From Gallionella sp. (GTDB lineage: Bacteria; Pseudomonadota; Gammaproteobacteria; Burkholderiales; Gallionellaceae), in NCBI GenBank assembly GCA_029850565.1, contig JARCRR010000156.1, positions 1 to 12,274 on the forward strand: DNA of 12,274 bases. The letters are read 5' to 3'. Both the position numbers and the translations under genes were made by a program. Under the pieces are notes generated by a model. It saw nothing but the letters and a program-made list of their open reading frames with translations, was not told where the DNA came from and ran no database searches. Positions 1-6,022 of the stretch are shown piece by piece (positions within the stretch are counted from its first letter, which is position 1; the number at the start of each line of letters is the position of its first letter).

Positions 1-594
1 GATCTGGATAGTCTCGCGCAGTCACTGTCGGAGCATTTCAGCGAACCAGTGGATTTGTGCGGCTGGTCGCTGGGCGGACAAGTGGCGATGCATTGGGCGG
101 TGCGCGAGCCTGCCAAGGTCAAGAAGTTGATCGTAGTGGCAAGTACGCCGTGCTTCGCCGAACGCGCCGATTGGCTATTCGGTATGCCGGGAGAGGTGTT
201 GCAGAAGTTCGCTACCGAGCTGGAGCACAACCATGCGGCGACCTTGCGCCGCTTCATCTCGCTGCAACTTCGCGGCAGCGAGAACGAGCGCGAATTGCTG
301 ACGAAATTGCGCGAGCAACTGTTCAGTCGCGGTGAACCGGACATGGATGCTCTGCGCAGCGGTTTGGCTGTTTTGCGCGATGCGGACCAGCGCAGCGAAG
401 TGACACAGATCCGGCAGCCGACCTTGGTCATCGCAGGGCAACGCGACAAGCTCTCGCTACCCGAGGCATCCTATTATCTGGCGCGAGTCATTCCGAATGC
501 ACGGATGGTCGAGATCAAGGGCGCGGCACATACGCCGTTCTTGTCACATCCCGATGTTTTCATCGAACACGTAAAGAGTTTCCTCAATGAATGA
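1..594 (+). CDS. bioH: BioH, pimeloyl-ACP methyl ester carboxylesterase (5' end missing)
   Basis: This alpha/beta hydrolase cleaves the methyl ester of pimeloyl-ACP methyl ester, ending the BioC-BioH route to the pimeloyl moiety of biotin in the cytoplasm. The reading frame is open from base 1, so the gene starts upstream of the window. The nucleophile elbow GWSLGG has its serine at nt 67-69. The acid of the triad is probably the Asp in GQRDKL and the base the His in GAAHTPF, both in the expected C-terminal order. If the serine corresponds to Ser82 of E. coli BioH, about 59 residues are missing and the full protein would be close to the 256 residues of the E. coli enzyme. The Met codon at 49 lies only six codons before the serine and cannot be the true start. 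The 3' end overlaps bioC by 8 bases. The bioC and bioD neighbours make the BioH call much firmer than a general hydrolase call. Confidence 0.93.
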   Translation, partial: DLDSLAQSLSEHFSEPVDLCGWSLGGQVAMHWAVREPAKVKKLIVVASTPCFAERADWLFGMPGEVLQKFATELEHNHAATLRRFISLQLRGSENERELLTKLREQLFSRGEPDMDALRSGLAVLRDADQRSEVTQIRQPTLVIAGQRDKLSLPEASYYLARVIPNARMVEIKGAAHTPFLSHPDVFIEHVKSFLNE

Positions 595-1456
595 ATTTGA
601 AATAGACAAGAAACAAGTGCGCCGCGCATTCAGTCGTGCCGCGACGCAATACGATGCTTCCGCAGTGCTACAGCGCGAGGTGTGTATCCGCATGCTGGAG
701 AAACTGGACTACATCAAGCTGAAGCCGGCACGTTTGCTTGATGTGGGTAGCGGTACAGGGTGGGGCACACGCCAGTTGGGGGAGCGTTATCCCAAGGCGG
801 ACATCACCTCGCTCGATATCGCCCTCGGCATGTTGCAGGTGTCGCGCGGTACGTCGAGTTGGTGGAAGAAGCTGTTCACTTCGCCGCGCGAGAGCTATCT
901 GTGTGCCGATGTTGAAGCGTTGCCCATCGCCACCGACAGTATCGAGATGGTATGGTCGAATCTGGCCTTGCAATGGTGCAACGACCTGCCCGCGACTTTC
1001 GTCGAGTTGAATCGCATCCTCAAGACCGAAGGGTTGCTGATGTTCTCCATCTTCGGTGTGGATACCCTGCATGAGTTGCGCGTCGCTTTCGATGGGGTGG
1101 ACGGTTACAACCATGTCAATCGTTTCGCCGACATGCACGACATCGGCGACATGCTGGTGGCGGCAGGGTTCGCTGATCCGGTGATGGAGATGGAAAAGCT
1201 CACGCTCACTTACGACGACGTGCGTGCCGTGATGCAAGACCTGAAGAGTATCGGTGCCAACAACGCGACGGTGGGGCGCGCGACCGGCATGATGGGTAAG
1301 GCTGCTTGGCAACGCATCACGCAGAACTACGAGAAATTGCGCCGTGATGGTAAATTGCCCGCCACGTTCGAGATCATCTACGGCCACGCATGGAAGCCTG
1401 CGCCCAAGATGCTGCAAGACGGACGCGCCATCATCAAAACGGATTTCAAGCTATGA
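587..1456 (+). CDS. bioC: BioC, malonyl-ACP O-methyltransferase
   Basis: This SAM-dependent methyltransferase methylates the free carboxyl of malonyl-ACP, so that fatty acid synthesis enzymes can extend it to pimeloyl-ACP methyl ester. The protein has 289 residues. A class I methyltransferase fold is visible: motif I DVGSGTGWGT at residues 52-61, the acidic residue ending strand 2 (SLD, Asp77), and the NLALQWC post-motif near residues 125-131. The C-terminal IYGHAWKP segment (about 264-271) is typical of BioC. It is longer than the 251-residue E. coli enzyme, with extra residues around 88-103 (SSWWKKLF region) between strand 2 and the ADVEALP segment. The start at ATG 587 overlaps the bioH stop by 8 bases. 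The upstream purine stretch around 572-577 is a weak ribosome binding site, so translational coupling to bioH is likely. The stop overlaps the bioD start in an ATGA. Confidence 0.95.
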   Translation: MNEFEIDKKQVRRAFSRAATQYDASAVLQREVCIRMLEKLDYIKLKPARLLDVGSGTGWGTRQLGERYPKADITSLDIALGMLQVSRGTSSWWKKLFTSPRESYLCADVEALPIATDSIEMVWSNLALQWCNDLPATFVELNRILKTEGLLMFSIFGVDTLHELRVAFDGVDGYNHVNRFADMHDIGDMLVAAGFADPVMEMEKLTLTYDDVRAVMQDLKSIGANNATVGRATGMMGKAAWQRITQNYEKLRRDGKLPATFEIIYGHAWKPAPKMLQDGRAIIKTDFKL

Positions 1457-2133
1457 GTTATTTTGTGACAGGTACAGATACCGGAGTGGGCAAGACGCTC
1501 GTGAGCTGTGCGCTGTTGCATGCTTTTGCGGGGCAAGGAAAGCGCGTGGTCGGTTTCAAACCGGTGGCGGCGGGATGTGACGATGATGGCCACAACGAAG
1601 ATGCCAAGCACCTGCGTGAGGCGGGCACAGTCCGCGCGAGCTACGGCCAGATCAATCCCTATTGTCTCCCGCAACCCATCGCACCGCATCTGTCGGCACG
1701 CCATGTTGGGGCGCGTATCGACTTCTCGCGCATCTTCGCTTCCTACGATGAATTGGCAGGTCAGTCGGATGAAGTGATCGTCGAGGGTGTGGGCGGTTTC
1801 TGTGTGCCGTTGAACGAAAAGCAAGACAGTGTCGATCTGGTCAAACAGTTGGCTATTCCCGTCATCCTCGTTGTCGGGATGCGCTTGGGATGCCTCAATC
1901 ATGCGTTGTTGACGATGCGCGCCATCGCGGATGCGCAGATCGAGTGTGCGGGTTGGGTCGCCAATGTGTTGCATGCAGACATGCCTGCCCTTCAAGAAAA
2001 TATTGATGCGTTGCGTGAGCGCATACTAGTGCCCCTGTTGGGTGTCATCCCATTCCAAGCGCAACCCGATGCGCGCGAAGCCGCCATTCATCTGAATATG
2101 TCACTTTTTGTGAGGCCAGAATCTGATGCCTGA
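1453..2133 (+). CDS. bioD: BioD, dethiobiotin synthetase
   Basis: This ATP-dependent enzyme carboxylates 7,8-diaminopelargonic acid and closes the ureido ring to give dethiobiotin, the next-to-last step of biotin synthesis. The P-loop GTDTGVGKT lies at residues 7-15 with Lys14. KPVAAG follows at 36-41, QPIAPHLSA near 74-82, and VEGVGGFCVPL at 110-120 carries the family's conserved Glu and glycines. GMRLGCLNHALLT and WVANVL match the C-terminal nucleotide-binding segments of the family. An in-frame Met exists 21 codons upstream (1390), but that extension would lie inside bioC and read as bioC out of frame. ATG 1453 gives 226 residues, close to the 225 of E. coli BioD, and makes a standard ATGA overlap with the bioC stop. 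Confidence 0.95.
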   Translation: MSYFVTGTDTGVGKTLVSCALLHAFAGQGKRVVGFKPVAAGCDDDGHNEDAKHLREAGTVRASYGQINPYCLPQPIAPHLSARHVGARIDFSRIFASYDELAGQSDEVIVEGVGGFCVPLNEKQDSVDLVKQLAIPVILVVGMRLGCLNHALLTMRAIADAQIECAGWVANVLHADMPALQENIDALRERILVPLLGVIPFQAQPDAREAAIHLNMSLFVRPESDA

Positions 2134-2836
2134 GTTCAGCATCTTTGCCGTGTTCTTGGTCGGCCTGCTCGGCGGCGTGCATTGCCTCGGCATGTGCGGC
2201 AGTATCGTCGGCATCTTCACTGCTCAAGTTCCCAAGGATGCTGCGCGCTGGCCGTTCCATCTGGCCTATAGCAGCGGTCGTATCGCCAGCTATGCGGTAG
2301 CGGGCGCACTGGTCGGTGTCATCGGGCAGGCGGGATTGATGATGCGCGATGCCGTGCCGGTGCAACATCTGCTGTTTGCGCTATCCAGTGTGATGCTGAT
2401 CGCCTTGGGCCTGTATCTGGCCGGATTGTGGGGCGCGGTGCGCCGCTTGGAGCAAATGGGTGCTGGTCTGTGGCGACACCTGCAACCCTTCACTACCAGA
2501 TTATTGCCGGTGAACACCGTGCCGCGGGCATTGGGATTGGGGGCTTTGTGGGGTTGGCTGCCGTGCGGTCTGGTTTACAGTGTGCTCATCACCGCATTGG
2601 CGAGCGGAAGCGCTGCGCAAGGCGCACTCATTATGTTGGCCTTCGGATTGGGTACACTGCCGAACCTGCTTGCTATCGGCCTGTTCTGGGAAAGCATCCA
2701 GGGTTGGGTGAGGTCTCCGCAAGTGAGATTGGTGGCAGGCGGTGTGGTGATGGCGTTCGGCGTGTACGGCCTGTATAAAGTGGGTTATACCTTTGCGGTT
2801 CACGGTTGGTCGGGAGCGTGTCATGTGGCTGCGTAA
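2126..2836 (+). CDS. TauE/SafE-like (UreH_2/CcdA-related) six-helix membrane protein, probable cytochrome oxidase or copper accessory
   Basis: A 236-residue inner-membrane protein with six likely helices, at about 8-32, 52-72, 80-103, 135-158, 164-186 and 202-222. Helix 1 carries GVHCLGMCG (Cys20, Cys24) and helix 4 carries WGWLPCGLVYS (Cys147). This paired layout, with a GRIASY segment at 51-56 and a GTLPN turn at 176-180, is typical of proteins annotated as sulfite exporter TauE/SafE family or cytochrome c biogenesis transmembrane region. These proteins are distantly related to DsbD/CcdA and are often found near cbb3 or other cytochrome oxidase genes. The membrane Cys residues may handle copper or thiols. 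The sco gene immediately downstream favours a copper/oxidase assembly role, but this is inference. The C-terminus (His226, Cys232, His233) could also bind metal. The start overlaps bioD by 8 bases, with a possible GAGG 10 bases upstream. The transported substrate is unknown. Confidence 0.82.
   Translation: MPEFSIFAVFLVGLLGGVHCLGMCGSIVGIFTAQVPKDAARWPFHLAYSSGRIASYAVAGALVGVIGQAGLMMRDAVPVQHLLFALSSVMLIALGLYLAGLWGAVRRLEQMGAGLWRHLQPFTTRLLPVNTVPRALGLGALWGWLPCGLVYSVLITALASGSAAQGALIMLAFGLGTLPNLLAIGLFWESIQGWVRSPQVRLVAGGVVMAFGVYGLYKVGYTFAVHGWSGACHVAA
2812..2816 (+). promoter_or_regulatory. Ribosome binding site deciding the sco start
   Basis: GGGAG ends six bases before ATG 2823. This supports the start at 2823, which opens directly into a lipoprotein signal peptide, over the in-frame ATG at 2793, which would add ten polar residues ahead of it. 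Confidence 0.7.
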
Positions 2837-3410
2837 GTTGTTCATTCTGTCACTGGGTATTTCGCTCATCGCATGCGGCGAGCCGAAACTGCCTTCGCCA
2901 TTCAAAGCCAGCGATGTCAGTGCAAAGTATGCGCAGGCCGATTTTCATCTGTTCGACGCGAACGGGAAACCGCGTAGCCTGGCGGATTACCGGGGCAAGG
3001 TGGTCGCGATCTTCTTCGGCTACACCCATTGCCCGGATGTTTGCCCGACGACCATGGCCGACATGGCGCGGGTGATGGATAAACTGGGCAAGGATGCGGA
3101 CAGGGTACAGGTGTTGTTCGTGACGGTAGATCCGGAGCGCGACACGCGCGAAATCCTGGCGCAATATCCCCCCGCGTTCTATCCATCCTTTGTGGGACTA
3201 TCGGGTGATGCTGCTGCGACGGAACAAGCAGCCAAAGCCTTCGACATCATCTATCAGAAACAGCCGACCAAGAGCGGTAGCTACACGCTAGATCATTCTG
3301 CCGGGACTTTCTTGATCTCTCCCTCGGGCAAGACAGTCCTGCTTTCTCCTTTCGCGCAACGCCCCGAGTTGCTGCTGCAAGATATCCGTTTGCTGCTGGC
3401 ATTGAAATGA
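2823..3410 (+). CDS. Sco1/SenC/PrrC-family copper-binding lipoprotein
   Basis: Sco proteins are thioredoxin-fold, membrane-anchored proteins on the periplasmic side that deliver copper to, or reduce cysteines of, the CuA (sometimes CuB) centre of cytochrome oxidase. The 195-residue protein starts with a short lipoprotein signal peptide ending in the lipobox LIAC, with Cys18 as the expected lipidated residue. The copper ligands are all visible: CPDVC (Cys70 and Cys74) and His158 in LDHSAGTFLI. VDPERD near 102-107 is also typical. The last four codons of the membrane-protein gene upstream and the stop overlap this gene, and its own stop overlaps the kinase start in an ATGA. No oxidase subunit gene lies in the window, so the target enzyme cannot be named. 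Confidence 0.93.
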   Translation: MWLRKLFILSLGISLIACGEPKLPSPFKASDVSAKYAQADFHLFDANGKPRSLADYRGKVVAIFFGYTHCPDVCPTTMADMARVMDKLGKDADRVQVLFVTVDPERDTREILAQYPPAFYPSFVGLSGDAAATEQAAKAFDIIYQKQPTKSGSYTLDHSAGTFLISPSGKTVLLSPFAQRPELLLQDIRLLLALK

Positions 3411-5230
3411 TTGCGCTAAGCCAAATATTGCGCTTCGATATCGACGAGACGAATCTGCCGATCCGTCGTGAACAGGTGCGCGCGCGCATTGCCATGTATC
3501 CGACAATGCTGGGCAGCCAATTGATGCTGGCACCTTTGCTGGTCTTGATGATGTGGGATGTGATCAGTCATGCCGTCTTGTTGGAATGGCTCGTACTGGC
3601 ATGTGTGGTGAATCTGCTCGAGTTGTTTCAATGGGGGCGGACTCGTAAGTTGACCGATGGTATCGAAGATTGTCGTGCTTGGGATGCTCGCTTCAAGTAT
3701 TTCACATTTGCGGCCTCTATCACTTGGGGGGCGGGATGGGTCGTGATGTTCGTCCCGGGCGATCTGGGTTATCAGGCTTTGTTGATCTGTGTTGCGATGG
3801 GGATGTCTGCGGGGGCGGTGACGATCAACCCCGTTCACCGTCCCTCCTTGTTTATTTATTTGGCCGGATTGTTGCTGCCCTTGGTTATCAGCGTGGCTAT
3901 GGAAGCGGACGGTACGCACTGGATATTGGCGGTCATGTTGCTGACCTATGTTGTCTTCCTGATGAACTCGGGGATCAAATTGATGCTGACTTTTGAGACC
4001 TCCCTGATGCAGCGTTTTGAGAATGAGGCGTTACTTCAGATTTTGCGTACCCGCGAGGGAGAGATCGCCGAGGCGCTGAACGTGGCAGAGCAGGCCAATC
4101 GTTCAAAATCCAAATTCCTGGCCACGGCCAGTCATGACTTGCGTCAACCCTTGCAAGCGCTTCGCCTCTTTACTGAAGCGTTGCAGAACGTCGCAAAAGA
4201 GCCGGAGAGTCTGCGGTTGGCAGGGCAGATCGGCAAGTCGGTGAATGCGCTGGTCGACATGTTCGATGATCTGCTTGATGTATCTCGTCTGGATGCGGGG
4301 ATCATCCAGCCGCGCTGGCAGCATTTCGAGTTGCTCGATCTGTTCGATCGTTTGTTTGTGGACTTCGATTCGCTGGCGAAGGCAAAAGGATTGGTGCTCG
4401 AACTGCCCTATTGCAACGACAAGGGCATAAACGAGGCATACTGCAACGCGATCGTGTATAGCGACCCTTTCTTGTTGGAGCGCATGATGCGCAACCTCAT
4501 TTCCAATGCGATCCGCTATACCGATCAAGGGGGGGTCGCAGTGAGATGCCGTTGCCTGCCGGGTGAGGTGGAGATCTCTGTGAAGGACACCGGCATCGGC
4601 ATCCGGCCCGAAGTGCTCTCCCACATCTTTGAGGAGTATTACCAGGTCGATAATCCGCATCGCGACAGGCGCAAAGGATTGGGCTTGGGATTGGCCATCG
4701 TGCGCCGAGTGGAAGAGTTGCTGGGATATCGCGTGGAGGTCGAATCCACTCCGGGGCAAGGCTCGACGTTCCGCTTTGCCTTGAAGCAAGGCGACGCATC
4801 TATGCTGGCGCGTCCTTATGTCATCACCCAGTCGCGACAGGATGTCAGCAACAAGGTGATCGCGCTGGTCGAGGACGACGCGGATATTCGTGAGTTCACG
4901 GTAGAGATCATGCAAGAATGGGGATGCCGCGTGTTCGCCGGAGAGAGTGGTGCGGATGTGTTGCGAGAATTGGACAAGGCGGCGCTCAGACCGGATTTGT
5001 TGGTTTGCGATTTCCGCCTGCCGAACAATCAGACCGCCTTGGATGTAATGAAACAGATGCGTGAGTTTTGGGGAGAAATGCCAGTGCTGGTGGTTACCGG
5101 AGATACCGCTGCCGAGACATTGCAGGCCATCCAGAAAAGCGGTGCGATGCTTCTGCATAAACCTATCGCGCCGAACCGTTTGCGCTCGATGATGTTCTTG
5201 GCCATGCAGGGAGCGGCAACCATACAGTAG
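3407..5230 (+). CDS. Membrane-bound hybrid histidine kinase with C-terminal receiver domain
   Basis: A 607-residue sensor kinase. The N-terminal half has several hydrophobic segments (about 36-56, 57-75, 98-117, 121-141, 145-165, 171-190), suggesting a six-helix integral membrane sensor with little periplasmic exposure. I do not recognise a named sensor domain. A coiled linker (about 200-232) leads to the HisKA dimerisation domain with ASHDLRQPLQAL, phosphoacceptor His243. The HATPase domain follows: N-box Asn363/Asn367, DTGIGI at 394-399, and GLGLGLA at 424-430. The receiver domain covers about 483-600, with acidic pocket 489-491, phosphoacceptor Asp535 in VCDFRLP, Thr564 and Lys585, all intact. 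No HPt domain or output domain is present. The start ATGA overlap with sco and the absence of a clear ribosome binding site suggest translational coupling. The NarL-type regulator 96 bases downstream is the likely partner. The signal sensed is unknown. Confidence 0.92.
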   Translation: MIALSQILRFDIDETNLPIRREQVRARIAMYPTMLGSQLMLAPLLVLMMWDVISHAVLLEWLVLACVVNLLELFQWGRTRKLTDGIEDCRAWDARFKYFTFAASITWGAGWVVMFVPGDLGYQALLICVAMGMSAGAVTINPVHRPSLFIYLAGLLLPLVISVAMEADGTHWILAVMLLTYVVFLMNSGIKLMLTFETSLMQRFENEALLQILRTREGEIAEALNVAEQANRSKSKFLATASHDLRQPLQALRLFTEALQNVAKEPESLRLAGQIGKSVNALVDMFDDLLDVSRLDAGIIQPRWQHFELLDLFDRLFVDFDSLAKAKGLVLELPYCNDKGINEAYCNAIVYSDPFLLERMMRNLISNAIRYTDQGGVAVRCRCLPGEVEISVKDTGIGIRPEVLSHIFEEYYQVDNPHRDRRKGLGLGLAIVRRVEELLGYRVEVESTPGQGSTFRFALKQGDASMLARPYVITQSRQDVSNKVIALVEDDADIREFTVEIMQEWGCRVFAGESGADVLRELDKAALRPDLLVCDFRLPNNQTALDVMKQMREFWGEMPVLVVTGDTAAETLQAIQKSGAMLLHKPIAPNRLRSMMFLAMQGAATIQ

Positions 5231-5326
5231 TGAATGGTATGATTTGGGGCGAAATCAGGGATTCGCATAGTGATCCATTCGTCCGACCTCCCGCGTGGGG
5301 GGGTGGTAAGAGGGTTGGGGAGATAA
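5231..5326 (+). promoter_or_regulatory. Leader region of the response regulator with hairpins and G-runs
   Basis: This 96-base gap separates the kinase from its probable regulator. A perfect 6-bp stem, TGATTT (5240-5245) with AAATCA (5252-5257), encloses GGGGCG. A second stem pairs ACCTCCC (5286-5292) with GGGGGGT (5298-5304) through one G-T pair. G-runs at 5297-5303, 5312-5314 and 5317-5320 continue into the ribosome binding site GGGGAG (5317-5322), which ends four bases before ATG 5327. Neither stem is followed by a T-run, so neither is a standard terminator. CTCCC (5288-5292) is also exactly complementary to GGGAG (5318-5322), so it could pair with the ribosome binding site instead. The structure is visible in the sequence; a regulatory role is inference. 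Confidence 0.4.
5235..5243 (+). promoter_or_regulatory. Candidate extended -10 promoter for the response regulator
   Basis: TGGTATGAT matches the extended -10 pattern TGnTATAAT with one mismatch in the hexamer. The region about 17 bases upstream (near 5215-5220) has no convincing -35 hexamer, which extended -10 promoters can tolerate. Transcription would start near 5250 and give a leader of about 75 bases. It overlaps the first stem of the leader. Confidence 0.35.
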
Positions 5327-6022
5327 ATGAAGATCAAAGTTCTGCTGGTAGATGACCACGCGCTGTTCCGCGATGGGATGCGTTATGTGTTGCAGCAGCT
5401 CGCTCAAGAAGTAGAGGTACTCGATACAGGCAACTTCAATGATGCTTTGAAACTTGCCAAAGAGAATACGGATATCGACCTTGCCTTGCTCGATCTGAAC
5501 ATGCCGGACAGCGAAGGGGTGCCGTCCTTGCAGCATTTTCATCGGCGTTTTCCGGAAATCCCCTTGGTCGTGGTTTCGGGCTCCGATCAGCGTGACGACA
5601 TCGAGAATGTGATGAATATGGGAGCGATGGGTTTCATCTCCAAGATGTCGCCCAGCAAAGTCATGTTATCTGCGCTGCGCATCGTGTTGGATGGCGGTGT
5701 CTATGTGCCGCCGCAATTGTTGCAACAAGTGGTGGCGAAGATGGAAGTGGGGCAGACGCTGTCTGATAAGCGCAGCCAGCGTGCCAGCAAATATGGACTC
5801 ACCCCGCGCCAATCAGAGGTGCTTCAACTGATGAGCGAAGGGCTCAGCAATAAAGACATCTCAAAGCAGCTCGATCTGGCGGAAGGCACGGTAAAGATCC
5901 ACGTCGCTGCCATCTATCAGGCTTTGCACGTGGGGACGCGCATGGATGCGGTCACCGCGGCCCGTCGCTTTGGCTTCATCGCCGCAGACGGTTCCATTGA
6001 GCCTAATGCCAAGGAGATTTGA
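5327..6022 (+). CDS. NarL/FixJ-family response regulator with LuxR-type DNA-binding domain
   Basis: A 231-residue two-component regulator. The receiver domain (about 3-120) has the acidic pair Asp9/Asp10, phosphoacceptor Asp56 in LLDLNMP, Ser84 at the Thr/Ser switch position, and Lys106 in FISKMSP, so it should be phosphorylatable. A linker of about 30 residues leads to the LuxR-type helix-turn-helix (about 156-215), which has LTPRQSEVLQLM and the recognition-helix region NKDISKQLDLAEGTVKIHV typical of the family. The C-terminal tail is short and shows no further domain. It follows the hybrid kinase at 3407-5230, its likely phosphodonor, and its stop overlaps the ftsK start by one base (TGATG). 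Its targets cannot be read from the window, and no inverted-repeat operator was clear. Confidence 0.92.
   Translation: MKIKVLLVDDHALFRDGMRYVLQQLAQEVEVLDTGNFNDALKLAKENTDIDLALLDLNMPDSEGVPSLQHFHRRFPEIPLVVVSGSDQRDDIENVMNMGAMGFISKMSPSKVMLSALRIVLDGGVYVPPQLLQQVVAKMEVGQTLSDKRSQRASKYGLTPRQSEVLQLMSEGLSNKDISKQLDLAEGTVKIHVAAIYQALHVGTRMDAVTAARRFGFIAADGSIEPNAKEI
6011..6016 (+). promoter_or_regulatory. Ribosome binding site deciding the ftsK start
   Basis: AAGGAG lies inside the end of the response regulator gene, five bases before ATG 6022. This favours ATG 6022 over the adjacent TTG at 6019 as the start of ftsK. Confidence 0.75.

Noticed and set aside
1390..1452. N-terminal extension of BioD from an upstream in-frame ATG
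   Set aside because: It would read 21 codons inside bioC out of frame. The start at 1453 gives the standard length and places the P-loop at the usual position near the N-terminus.
4103..5158. Open reading frame of 351 codons on the - strand opposite the histidine kinase
   Set aside because: Lies within the kinase and receiver domains on the other strand. The translation shows no domain and is explained by codon bias.
5240..5257. Hairpin after the kinase gene as a terminator
   Set aside because: The stem is only 6 bp with a GGGGCG loop and no T-run follows, so it is not supported as a Rho-independent terminator.
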